55,509 bases of DNA from contig JAUQWS010000046.1 in assembly GCA_030835025.1 (NCBI GenBank), positions 1-55,509 on the forward strand, given 5' to 3'. The DNA comes from Ignavibacteria bacterium (GTDB lineage Bacteria > Bacteroidota > Ignavibacteria > Tepidaquicellales > OLB5). The notes below the pieces were generated by a model. It did no database searches. It was not told where the DNA came from and saw only the letters and a program-made list of their open reading frames with translations. This document shows, piece by piece, positions 43,715 through 52,054 of this stretch; within the stretch, counting starts at the first letter, position 1, and each line of letters starts with the position of its first letter. Position numbers and translations under genes: made by a program.

Positions 43715-44475
43715 ACTATCTTTTGATAGTGTTTATGATCTTCTGCGCCGGTGCATCGCAGGTGATGAGCCAGCAATTCAGTGAAGTAAAATATGACTTA
43801 GGCACTTCCGTTGAGGTCCAATCAGAAGCTGATTTGTGTGCAGATGTAATTACTTTAAACGGTTCGTTTTCAGGAGGCGGAACCATATGCAGGGGTCCCT
43901 TACCTGTTACACTTTCTTCATTCACTGCTTCTGTGAACAAAAATACTGTGCTGCTTGCTTGGCGTACAGAAACTGAGCTGAATAATTCAGGCTTCAGCCT
44001 GGAAAGAATATCAATAACCGGCGGAAATACAAACGAATGGAAACCTGTTGCATTTATTACCGGCAACGGAACAACTTCAGAGCCGCAGAATTATACTTAT
44101 GTTGACAGATATCTTTCAAGCGGAAATTACGGTTACAGGCTAAAGCAAATAGATTTCAATGGTAATTTTGAATATTTCGATCTTGGTTCGCAGGTAACCA
44201 TCAGCAAACCAATTGATTTTGCGCTTGGTCAAAATTATCCCAATCCTTCCAATCCCGCATCAAACATTTCATTTCAGATTCCTGCAGATGGAATTGTGAC
44301 TCTAAAGATCTATAACTCCATAGGCCAGGAAATACAGACACTAACTGACGAGTTCAAAGTTGCAGGATTTTACACTGTCAGCTTCAGCGGGGGAAATCTC
44401 GCCTCGGATGTTTACTACTACAAACTCACTTCCGGCAATTTCAGCGGCGTTAAGAAGATGATAGTAGTAAAATAA
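43711..44475 (+). CDS. Secreted beta-sandwich protein with T9SS sorting domain
   Basis: A 254-residue exported protein (signal MNYLLIVFMIFCAGASQVMS). A short Cys-containing segment (Cys43 and Cys59: ADLCADVI, GGTICRGPLPVTLSSF) leads into a beta domain (VLLAWRTETELNNSGFSLER, GYRLKQIDFNG). It closes with a T9SS domain (LGQNYPNPSNPASNI, ending GVKKMIVVK). In that motif a Ser replaces the usual Phe of NPFNP. The 4-nt overlap with the S74 gene implies coupled translation, so the two are probably made in a fixed ratio. Confidence 0.88.
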   Translation: MNYLLIVFMIFCAGASQVMSQQFSEVKYDLGTSVEVQSEADLCADVITLNGSFSGGGTICRGPLPVTLSSFTASVNKNTVLLAWRTETELNNSGFSLERISITGGNTNEWKPVAFITGNGTTSEPQNYTYVDRYLSSGNYGYRLKQIDFNGNFEYFDLGSQVTISKPIDFALGQNYPNPSNPASNISFQIPADGIVTLKIYNSIGQEIQTLTDEFKVAGFYTVSFSGGNLASDVYYYKLTSGNFSGVKKMIVVK

Positions 44476-44510
44476 ACACCGTACTTCAGTTGCATATTAT
44501 TTGGCTGCCC

Positions 44511-44543
44511 TTTGACTATTCTCCTGTTTTTCTTGTATATTTG
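44511..44543 (+). promoter_or_regulatory. Promoter of the lipoprotein gene at 44568
   Basis: TTTG (44511-44514), 21 nt, TATATTTG (44536-44543): a full match to the Bacteroidota consensus. It lies inside the longer open frame beginning 44490, which shows the real start is downstream. Confidence 0.65.
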
Positions 44544-44567
44544 CATTCAAAACTATTATATGCAGGC

Positions 44568-45728
44568 ATGAAAAAATCCGTTATTGCAGGAGAAAAATCT
44601 AAGTTCATTTTAAGTATTATGATACTCTGTTTGATTTCCCTTTCATGCAGTTTCATAAGGTACGGCTGCGGGTTTTATACAAAGGATGCACATACAGATT
44701 CAGCCGATGATATTGATGATGTAATTCTTTCGCAAACCGGTGACGGAGAATTTTTAATAACAATTGAAACAGTTTTTCAGGGAAAAAGAAATACAAAACA
44801 AGGCATTCGCGGCGGTTATGACGGCTACTGGGAAAAAAGGATCTCGTGTTATGACGTCTCAACCGGCGAGCTTGAAGGAAGATATGTTTGCGGTAAACGC
44901 GAAGAGGCTGATTGTTTTATGCTGGGCAGAGAAAGCACAAGGGTTTGGTTCTTCAGCATTGATAAAGAGCTCGGCCTGCATGCCAGGGAATTGCCCTCCC
45001 TGGAAGTATCAGTTACTCAAAAAGAGATCCTGGATGCAAACCCGGGCTTTGAGTTCATAGAAGCACCCCTAAACGAAATCTCTCAGCATTTCCGTTTCGA
45101 GAAAAATCTTTTGTGGCCAAGTGTTAAAGATAAAAGCGGGAAAGACTACCTTCTCAATCCCAAAACACTTAAAGCCGAGATCCCGCAGCAGGAAATCGAA
45201 TTCTATAGCACAAATCCAAACAACACAACGAATTCCCTTGAGCTTGCTACAAACCGCTATATAAAGATCTCACCCGATGGTACAGTTACGCTTGATAAGA
45301 AACAAACATCATTTCAAAACATGATTAACAGTGAGTTCCTTGAATCAACTATCATAACTACTCTTCAAAAGAAGCAGGATGAGTTGTTTTCTGAAGATGT
45401 GAGCGGGATAATCACGGAAGACAGCAGCGTCTTCATACTCAGTCAGGATGAAGAAGGAGATAATTCCAAATGTGTGATCTCAAAAATCAACATGAATCAG
45501 GATTCAACTGTAGAGTTGGATTGGCAGGTAATTCTGGAAGAATATTATAGATTCCCCGAAAAAGCACTTGAAGACGGGTTTTTTGAGTCAATCTTCGGGA
45601 AGGGAAATCCGAATTACAACTCAATGAAAATTCTGAATACCGGCAGCAGGTTGATATTCATTTACAATTTAAAAATGCTGTGCCTGGATATTGAGTCGGG
45701 TGATACAGTTTGGGAAATGGAATTATAG
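44568..45728 (+). CDS. Predicted lipoprotein of unknown function
   Basis: Start at ATG 44568, 25 nt downstream of the promoter. The product has a signal peptide ending in a lipobox (ILCLISLSCSF; lipidated Cys27) and then a large mature domain. This is mixed beta/alpha with a repeated VSTGELEGRYVCG and CISKINMNQDSTVELDWQVI character, suggestive of a PQQ/quinoprotein-like beta-propeller. The closing LIFIYNLKMLCLDIESGDTV strengthens that impression, because it reads like the last blade. No catalytic residues are recognised. Convergent with the class V enzyme gene 15 nt downstream. Confidence 0.75.
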   Translation: MKKSVIAGEKSKFILSIMILCLISLSCSFIRYGCGFYTKDAHTDSADDIDDVILSQTGDGEFLITIETVFQGKRNTKQGIRGGYDGYWEKRISCYDVSTGELEGRYVCGKREEADCFMLGRESTRVWFFSIDKELGLHARELPSLEVSVTQKEILDANPGFEFIEAPLNEISQHFRFEKNLLWPSVKDKSGKDYLLNPKTLKAEIPQQEIEFYSTNPNNTTNSLELATNRYIKISPDGTVTLDKKQTSFQNMINSEFLESTIITTLQKKQDELFSEDVSGIITEDSSVFILSQDEEGDNSKCVISKINMNQDSTVELDWQVILEEYYRFPEKALEDGFFESIFGKGNPNYNSMKILNTGSRLIFIYNLKMLCLDIESGDTVWEMEL

Positions 45729-45743
45729 ACGGTAAGACTCTAA

Positions 45744-47273
45744 TCAGATTTCAAACCATTTATCAACGGCTTTCTTTTCTTCTCTGCTGCCTGATCTGTG
45801 TATGAAATAATTGTTGTGGGGATCATATTCATAGTCTTCACCCCACTTTTTATGATTCAATGCCAGCTCTTCAAGCGATTCAAGAATATATTCTATCTCA
45901 TCATCTCTTGTCATAGGATGCAGTGACATCCTGATCCATCCGGGTTTTGCCGAAAGGTCATCATGTTCTATCATTTCAGTTATCTTCTTCGATTTATATT
46001 GTGAAACATGCAGCAGGTAATGTCCGTAAGTACCAGCGCAGGAACATCCTCCGCGGACCTGGATCCCAAACCTGTCATTAAGCAGCTTAACTCCGAGGTT
46101 ATAATGCATCCCGTCAATATAGAATGAAAATATGCTCAATCGGTCTTCGATATTCTCTGCCAGTATGTGGAGCCCCGGGATCTTCTTTAATCGTTCAAAT
46201 ACAACTTCACATATTTCTTCCTCACGTTTCAGCATCTTTTCAGAACCAATTCTTTCCTTCAACTGAATTGATAGTGCAGCCTTGATCGTCTGTAAAAACG
46301 GAGGTGTGCCTCCATCTTCCCTTAGTTCTACATCTTCGTAAAAACTGTGTTCACCCCACGGATTAGTCCATTTAACGGTACCGCCGCCCGGCTGGTCGGG
46401 TGCAAAGTGGCTGTCGTACAGCCACCTGTCGAATATCAGTATTCCTGTACTGCCGGGTCCGCCTAAGAATTTGTGAGGCGAGAAAAAAATTGCATCGAGC
46501 TTCTGAAGACTGTTTTCGGGGTGCATATTAATATTTATGTAGGGGGCTGAACAGGCAAAATCAACAAAACACCATCCTCCGTGATGATGCATTATTTCGG
46601 CTATCTCGTGATATGGAGTGAATATTCCGGTTACGTTTGAGCAGGATGTTATAGAGGCTATTTTCACTTTCCTCTCTTTATAGATCTCCAGCAATTCTTC
46701 AAGACTGCTTAGATCAACCAGTCCGCTTTCCAGTGTATCGATTATCTCAACATCTGCAATTGTCTCAAGCCACGTTGTCTGGTTAGAGTGATGCTCCATG
46801 TGCGTGATAAAAACGATCGGTCTTTGCTCGAGCGGTAAACTGACAAACTGTCTTAATCTTGAAGGCACCTTGAAACCGAGCATCCTTTGAAGCTTAAGCA
46901 TTGCTCCCGTCATTCCGGAACCGGTTGAAATGATTGCATCGTTCTCGTTCGCATTTACATGACGTTTTATGAGTTGCTTGGCCTTTAAGTATGAAAGGGT
47001 CATTGAGGTTCCAGTTACATTTGTTTCCGTATGAGTATTCCCAACGAACGGCCCGAATCTATTTATGAGTACTTCTTCGATCGGTCTGTAAAGTCTTCCG
47101 CTTGCAGTCCAGTCTGCATAGATGAGTTTTTTCTTGCCATAAGGAGTCTCAAATTCTGTATTATACCCTATAGTATTCTCTCTGTATTCGGCAAATGTAC
47201 TATCCTTTACCGTATTTCCTTTTATGGAGTAATTATCCCTGCTTTTTGTCTGCATTTCCCCGGACTGATTCAT
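45744..47273 (-). CDS. Class V PLP-dependent enzyme (cysteine desulfurase/selenocysteine lyase-like)
   Basis: A 509-residue class V aminotransferase-fold protein. The Schiff-base Lys268 is in FFSPHKFLGGPGS. Others: GNTHTETNVTGTSM, a ISTGSGMTGAM phosphate-binding turn, THMEHHSNQTTW and VDFACSAPY. The C-terminal domain has VRGGCSCAGTYGHYLL, whose Cys could take the place of the active-site Cys of SufS-type desulfurases. It is about 100 residues longer than SufS/CsdA. The true substrate is open (cysteine, selenocysteine or another amino acid). No suf genes are nearby. Start at ATG 47273. Confidence 0.85.
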   Translation of the reverse strand: MNQSGEMQTKSRDNYSIKGNTVKDSTFAEYRENTIGYNTEFETPYGKKKLIYADWTASGRLYRPIEEVLINRFGPFVGNTHTETNVTGTSMTLSYLKAKQLIKRHVNANENDAIISTGSGMTGAMLKLQRMLGFKVPSRLRQFVSLPLEQRPIVFITHMEHHSNQTTWLETIADVEIIDTLESGLVDLSSLEELLEIYKERKVKIASITSCSNVTGIFTPYHEIAEIMHHHGGWCFVDFACSAPYININMHPENSLQKLDAIFFSPHKFLGGPGSTGILIFDRWLYDSHFAPDQPGGGTVKWTNPWGEHSFYEDVELREDGGTPPFLQTIKAALSIQLKERIGSEKMLKREEEICEVVFERLKKIPGLHILAENIEDRLSIFSFYIDGMHYNLGVKLLNDRFGIQVRGGCSCAGTYGHYLLHVSQYKSKKITEMIEHDDLSAKPGWIRMSLHPMTRDDEIEYILESLEELALNHKKWGEDYEYDPHNNYFIHRSGSREEKKAVDKWFEI

Positions 47274-47285
47274 TTATATCTGATA

Positions 47286-47293
47286 CAAAAATA
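47286..47293 (-). promoter_or_regulatory. -7 element of the class V enzyme promoter
   Basis: TATTTTTG on the minus strand, 12 nt upstream of the ATG at 47273, fits TAnnTTTG. No good -33 box is present, and the leader would be very short. Confidence 0.35.
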
Positions 47294-47370
47294 AGCGGGA
47301 AACACAATCTTAAACTATGATTGCGGTCATACAAAAGTGCTCAAAATCCTCAAAAAACTATAAGTTTAGG

Positions 47371-48696
47371 CTATTTTATCTTTCTAAGCGAGGGAACAAA
47401 CAAGAAAATCAATAGCGAAATAATCAATGTTATGAGTGAACTTATCAGAATGGCCTCAGCTTCACCAAGATTCTCTGCCAAAGATCCCATTAACAATGAA
47501 CCGATCGGAAGCAGCCCGAAAAAGGTCAACGAGTAAACTGACATAATCCTTCCGCGCAGCCTGTCCGGGACAAGTGTTTGCACCAGAGAATTTGCAATGT
47601 TCATTGCCAGTATTTGCGAAACTCCGATAACAGATATTATCATCAATGAATACTGAACAGAATGTACAAAGGAAAAAATTAATAACGTGACCGGAAATGC
47701 AATAGAGCCGATACTCAGTAACTTCCCTTTGTAGTTGAATCTGCCAAGAGATGCAATAAATAACGCGCTCGAAAGCGCACCTGCACCTCTTAATGACTGA
47801 AGAAACCCGTTCGTAGCTGAATCACCCCCCAGTATTTTGACAGCCCAGGCCGGCAGAAGCGTCGCAAAAGAGATACCGAAGAGGCTAACCGATGCTATCA
47901 GAATGATAATGACCCTAACGTGCGGCTGCTTAATGATATATTTAAGACCTTCTTTTATATCCAAATAAGCATTACCTCGAACTGCAGTAACCGGGGTTTC
48001 TTTAAGTTTAATTTTCTTTAGGGCAATGATCACACCGATATATGAAACCGCATTTATAGTAAAGCACCAGCCGGGACCCGCAACAGCATATGCGATACCT
48101 GCAACCGCCGGGCCTATTGCCACTGCTGTGTTGAACATAGTAGAGTTAAGCGCAATGGCATTTGTTAGGTCGGCCTTATCAACCAGTTCATTAACAAATG
48201 AAATTCTGGATGGTGCATCAAAGGCTGTTATGATACCAAGCAAAAAGGTAAGAATTATGATATGCCAGGGCTGGACAATGTTAGTGAAAGTCAATGCTGC
48301 AAGAATCCCTGCAAGTATCATCATCGCTGTCTGTGTGATCATCAGAATAAATCTCTTTGAGAACCTGTCGGCAATTACCCCGCCATACAGCATGAACAAC
48401 CAAGTCGGCACACCGGCAGCAAAACCTACATATCCCAAATACGCAGGAGAACGGGTAAGGTCATATATTAAAAAACCCTGTGCTGTTGATTGCATCCAGG
48501 TTCCAAGCAGAGAGATCATCTGACCCCAGAACCATAATCTGTAATTCCGGTATCTTAAAGCCGTAAAGGTTCTCTTTAGGCCAAAGCTGCTTTCGGCGGC
48601 AAACTCACCCCGGCTCAGTTCTGCCTTAATTTCGTCACTCTCCAGAAGTTTCTGTTTATTTGCAGGGGATTTGTCATTTCCTTGGGGATCTTTCAT
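47371..48696 (-). CDS. MFS transporter (MFS_3/EntS-like exporter)
   Basis: A major-facilitator protein with 12 predicted membrane helices. Loop motifs are recognisable: GVIADRFSKRFIL after helix 2 (the GxxxDRxxRR motif), and DRLRGRIMSVYSLTF in the second half. It resembles enterobactin-exporter EntS-type MFS_3 carriers; the substrate is unknown. ATG 48696 is preferred; a frame beginning with TTG at 48744 would add 16 residues. It is divergent from trhO, with about 110 bp between the two ATGs. Confidence 0.88.
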   Translation of the reverse strand: MKDPQGNDKSPANKQKLLESDEIKAELSRGEFAAESSFGLKRTFTALRYRNYRLWFWGQMISLLGTWMQSTAQGFLIYDLTRSPAYLGYVGFAAGVPTWLFMLYGGVIADRFSKRFILMITQTAMMILAGILAALTFTNIVQPWHIIILTFLLGIITAFDAPSRISFVNELVDKADLTNAIALNSTMFNTAVAIGPAVAGIAYAVAGPGWCFTINAVSYIGVIIALKKIKLKETPVTAVRGNAYLDIKEGLKYIIKQPHVRVIIILIASVSLFGISFATLLPAWAVKILGGDSATNGFLQSLRGAGALSSALFIASLGRFNYKGKLLSIGSIAFPVTLLIFSFVHSVQYSLMIISVIGVSQILAMNIANSLVQTLVPDRLRGRIMSVYSLTFFGLLPIGSLLMGSLAENLGEAEAILISSLITLIISLLIFLFVPSLRKIK

Positions 48697-48789
48697 TGAA
48701 GAAAATTGAAGGTGGCTGATATCAAAACACTGCAAATTAGCCAAAATTTCAAATTTAACTTAGTCATTTTAATTTGCTCTTTTATTCAA

Positions 48790-48797
48790 TATTTTTG
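48790..48797 (+). promoter_or_regulatory. -7 element of the trhO promoter
   Basis: TATTTTTG fits TAnnTTTG and lies 6 nt before the ATG at 48804, so the transcript would be nearly leaderless. A -33 box is not obvious. Confidence 0.35.
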
Positions 48798-48803
48798 CTG
48801 ACT

Positions 48804-49697
48804 ATGTACAGAGTACTTCTATACTACAAATATGTCAAAATAGATAACGCTAAATTCCTTGCTGAAGAGCATTTGGAATTCTGCAAGTCGCTTAATTTGC
48901 GGGGCAGGATATTGATCACTCCGGAAGGCATCAACGGCACATGCAGCGGGAAATTCAACCGTACTGAAAAGTACATAGAACATATGAGGCTTGACCCAAG
49001 GTTTAAAGACCTTTGGTTCAAGATCGATGAAGTTGACGGCCACGTTTTCAAAAAAATGCATGTGAGATATAAAGATGAACTTGTTACTTTCCGGTTCCCG
49101 GAAAAGATAGATCCAAATGTTATAAGCGGAGTACATCTTGATCCGAAAGACTGGCTTGAAAAGATGCGGGAAGATGATGTCATCATACTGGACGGCAGAA
49201 CAGATTACGAATATGATCTAGGTCATTTCAGGAATGCTATCAGACCGCCGGTAAAATCATTCAGGGAATTCCCCGAATGGGTCGAAAAAGAGTTCAGCCT
49301 GTACAAGGACAAAAAGATACTGACTTATTGCACAGGCGGAGTACGATGCGAGAAGCTTTCAGGCTACCTGCTGAAGAAAGGGTTCAGTGAAGTTTACCAG
49401 CTAAACGGCGGAATCGTTAATTACTCTAAGGACCCCGAGGTTAAGGGAAAGTTATTTGACGGAAAGTGTTACGTGTTCGACGGTCGGATCTCAATCCCTG
49501 TTAATTTTGCCGATGAATATACTCTTACGGGCAGATGTCTCCATTGCGGCACACCAACCGATAGATATGTGAACTGCGCAAATATTGATTGCCATAAACA
49601 GCATTTCGAGTGCGAAAAGTGCGAGGAGAAATGGGCAAGAAGCTGCAGTGAAGAATGCATGCAGGCACCAAGGCATGAGATACTTCAAAACACATAA
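48804..49697 (+). CDS. trhO: tRNA uridine-34 hydroxylase (rhodanese family)
   Basis: Hydroxylates U34 to 5-hydroxyuridine in tRNAs (prephenate-independent route of ho5U). YRVLLYYKYV at the N-terminus, GRILITPEGINGTCSG, the rhodanese domain with DGRTDYEYDLGHFRNAI, catalytic Cys176 in CTGGVRCEK and the Cys-rich C-terminal region (CLHCGTPTDRYVNCANIDC) match TrhO/YceA. ATG 48804 is chosen: the longer frame starts only with TTG at 48774 and the promoter box sits between. The next gene starts 5 nt after the stop. Confidence 0.95.
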   Translation: MYRVLLYYKYVKIDNAKFLAEEHLEFCKSLNLRGRILITPEGINGTCSGKFNRTEKYIEHMRLDPRFKDLWFKIDEVDGHVFKKMHVRYKDELVTFRFPEKIDPNVISGVHLDPKDWLEKMREDDVIILDGRTDYEYDLGHFRNAIRPPVKSFREFPEWVEKEFSLYKDKKILTYCTGGVRCEKLSGYLLKKGFSEVYQLNGGIVNYSKDPEVKGKLFDGKCYVFDGRISIPVNFADEYTLTGRCLHCGTPTDRYVNCANIDCHKQHFECEKCEEKWARSCSEECMQAPRHEILQNT

Positions 49698-49702
49698 ATC
49701 AT

Positions 49703-50383
49703 ATGTCACTTCTTAACAAGAGCAGTCTGGCTCAGACCATAGATAATGTAAACAATGCATTATTCTACGGCAAAAAAATCACCAAAAAAGAAGCGGGTGA
49801 AGTTATTGATTGGGTTAGCTCAAGACTAGATACTGAGTTTTCATACAATAAGAGCTTTGGTGTTACCCGGCACGATATGAAGTCACCTGTATATACTTTC
49901 ACAGGTGAACGGCTTTCATCGCCCACGTCTATGCGGCACATCATGGCTGAAGAAGCATCCAGAATACTCATACAGCTTTCAAAAACAGCAGGCAGAAAAG
50001 TAAAAGCACTTGAAAGTTCAAACAGGGAATTTATGAAGGCGCTTAAACGATGGGAAGATGACGGCAAACTGGCAGGTACTTACTGCTGCGGACCCTGCAC
50101 TGTTGGATTGTGGAGGCACTTGAATGTCGGCGGTCTCCCGAAATACAACAAAAATCTTCCGGAAGGTATAAAGGTCCTGCATGATATGCACGACGGAGCG
50201 GGAAGATGGGGAAGGTTCCCGTTCTTTTATACACTTCTTGCGCTATCTGAGATTGACCATCCATTGGCCCAGAAAGAAATAAATTATGCAATGCCTGAAT
50301 GTGAGAGAATTTTTAACAGGCTTAACAAAAAAAACAAGTTCTCAAAAAGGAAGCGCGATCTTTTGATGAGGGTAATGGCCTGA
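49703..50383 (+). CDS. Unknown protein with a CCGPC motif
   Basis: A 226-residue protein without signal or membrane segment. The central GTYCCGPCTVGLWRHLNVGG (Cys128, Cys129, Cys132) is striking and could bind metal or be redox-active. It is followed by DMHDGAGRWGRFPFFYTLLA, with His and Asp residues that might complete a site, and by a basic tail. Immediately downstream of trhO (5-nt gap) and 15 nt upstream of the next small membrane protein gene, so these three are one operon. I do not recognise a family. Confidence 0.7.
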   Translation: MSLLNKSSLAQTIDNVNNALFYGKKITKKEAGEVIDWVSSRLDTEFSYNKSFGVTRHDMKSPVYTFTGERLSSPTSMRHIMAEEASRILIQLSKTAGRKVKALESSNREFMKALKRWEDDGKLAGTYCCGPCTVGLWRHLNVGGLPKYNKNLPEGIKVLHDMHDGAGRWGRFPFFYTLLALSEIDHPLAQKEINYAMPECERIFNRLNKKNKFSKRKRDLLMRVMA

Positions 50384-50398
50384 AAGGAAGACTGAATT

Positions 50399-50803
50399 TT
50401 GGATAACATGACGCTTTACTTTGTTGTGCTTGTACCGCTTGCAGTAATTATACTGCTGGCTCTTTTTTTTTACCGGGTTTTTACAAGATCTGCCGCAAAG
50501 GATAGGAAGTACCTGGAAGAAGTAAAAAGGCTTGAAGAATTGAAGAGACAGGGGGAATTCCGGGCCGCAAAGCTTGTGAGTGTTCAGCCTTACCAGGCTT
50601 CAATGTATGCGCCGGGGCTCAGAACCGTGAATATCAGGCTTGAAATTGAGGATTCCCCCGGCAAATTCCGCACACATTCATGCAAATGGATGGTCGATGA
50701 TTATTTTGCCTCTTCTTTTCAGCCAGGACAGGATATTCAGGTAAAGGTTATCGATGAATATGTGTTCCCCACCAGTGACGGCGCAAAGCTGCTGCCTGAT
50801 TAG
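50399..50803 (+). CDS. Membrane-anchored protein of unknown function
   Basis: A 134-residue protein with one N-terminal membrane helix (LYFVVLVPLAVIILLALFFY), a charged helical linker (KDRKYLEEVKRLEELKRQGE) and a small beta domain (RTVNIRLEIEDSPGKFRTHS, then a FQPGQDIQVKVIDEYVFP end). AAAGGAAG lies 8 nt before TTG at 50399, a better spacing than for the ATG at 50408, so TTG is taken. Third gene of the trhO operon; ends 2 nt from the stop of the convergent flavoprotein gene. Possibly an OB/NfeD-like beta-barrel, low confidence. Confidence 0.75.
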   Translation: MDNMTLYFVVLVPLAVIILLALFFYRVFTRSAAKDRKYLEEVKRLEELKRQGEFRAAKLVSVQPYQASMYAPGLRTVNIRLEIEDSPGKFRTHSCKWMVDDYFASSFQPGQDIQVKVIDEYVFPTSDGAKLLPD

Positions 50804-50805
50804 TT

Positions 50806-51969
50806 TTATACATACTGCCCTGCGGCAAATCCCGATGCCCACGCCCACTGAAAATTATATCCGCCCAGCCAGCCGGTAACATCAACAACTTCGCCAATGA
50901 AATAAAGTCCTTTTACTTTTTTCGATTCCATCGTTTTGCCTGAAAGTTCATCCGTATCAACTCCGCCTTTTGTTACTTCCGCTTTGCCGAATCCTTCAGT
51001 ACCGTTTGGAGTAATTTTCCATTTGTGGATTTTTTCAGCAATTTCTGTAATATCTTTATCTTTGAGCTGTTTCAGCTGTCTGGTGGGGAAATACATGCTG
51101 CACCACTTTTCAGCGAATCTTTTTGGGAATAGTTGTGAAAGAAAAGTAGCCAGCTCCATTTTGCTGCCTTTGTTTTCTGAGATAATCTCTTCAATTCTCT
51201 TTTCAGGCAGCAGGTTTATTGAAATTTCATCACCATCGTTGTGATAATTTGATATCTGCAATATTGCGGGTCCGCTTAAACCTTTGTGGGTGAACAATAC
51301 CGCTTCCTTGAAGCTAAATCTCCCGCAGCTAACAACTGCATCTATGGATACTCCGCTTAGTTCGCTTAAGCTTTTTTCTTTCAGGGTGAATGGAACAAGT
51401 CCGGGTACTGTTTTTGTGAGCTTAATCCCGAATTGCTTTGCCACTTTATATCCAAAATCCGTTGCACCCATTTGGGGAATTGAGATCCCGCCGGAAGCTA
51501 TTACCAAAGATTCACTTTCAAATTCACCTATGTTCGTGTTAACGCTGAAGGCAGAATCGCTTGTGGTAACCGATTCCACATTACAGTTAACCAGTATTTC
51601 TACACCCGCTGCATCGCTTTCTGATTGCAGTAATTCTACAATCTGTTTAGCGGAGCCATCACAAAATAACTGACCAAATTTCTTTTCGTGGTAGTTGATT
51701 CCGTATTTTTCTACCAATTTGATGAAATCATTTGGAGTGTACCTAGCAAGCGCTGATTTGCAAAAATGCGGATTGTTGGAAATGAAATTCTCAGCGCTTA
51801 AATTCAGATTGGTAAAATTACATCTGCCGCCGCCGGAAATAAGTATTTTCTTACCGATCTTCTCGGCATGTTCTATCAACAACACACTTCTGCCCCGTTT
51901 GCCTGCTTCGATGGCGCACATGAGTCCCGCCGCACCTGCACCGATAATTATGACATTATATGAATTCAA
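50806..51969 (-). CDS. NAD(P)/FAD-dependent oxidoreductase (BaiN/HI0933 family)
   Basis: A 387-residue flavoprotein of the HI0933-like family. The FAD-binding motif VIIIGAGAAGLMCAIEAGKR is at residues 6-25, followed by KKILISGGGRCNFTN, the GGISIPQMGATDFGYK loop and the C-terminal GLYFIGEVVDVTGWLGGYNF. The family includes BaiN and proteins annotated as aminoacetone oxidase; the substrate is unknown. The frame begins at TTG (51969); there is no in-frame ATG before the dinucleotide-binding motif. Confidence 0.9.
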   Translation of the reverse strand: MNSYNVIIIGAGAAGLMCAIEAGKRGRSVLLIEHAEKIGKKILISGGGRCNFTNLNLSAENFISNNPHFCKSALARYTPNDFIKLVEKYGINYHEKKFGQLFCDGSAKQIVELLQSESDAAGVEILVNCNVESVTTSDSAFSVNTNIGEFESESLVIASGGISIPQMGATDFGYKVAKQFGIKLTKTVPGLVPFTLKEKSLSELSGVSIDAVVSCGRFSFKEAVLFTHKGLSGPAILQISNYHNDGDEISINLLPEKRIEEIISENKGSKMELATFLSQLFPKRFAEKWCSMYFPTRQLKQLKDKDITEIAEKIHKWKITPNGTEGFGKAEVTKGGVDTDELSGKTMESKKVKGLYFIGEVVDVTGWLGGYNFQWAWASGFAAGQYV

Positions 51970-52054
51970 GTAATTTCCAATTATTTGGTTGTAAGGCAGA
52001 TAAACAATGCTTACAAGTTACTTTGGCATTTGGATTTTGACATTTGAAATTTCA

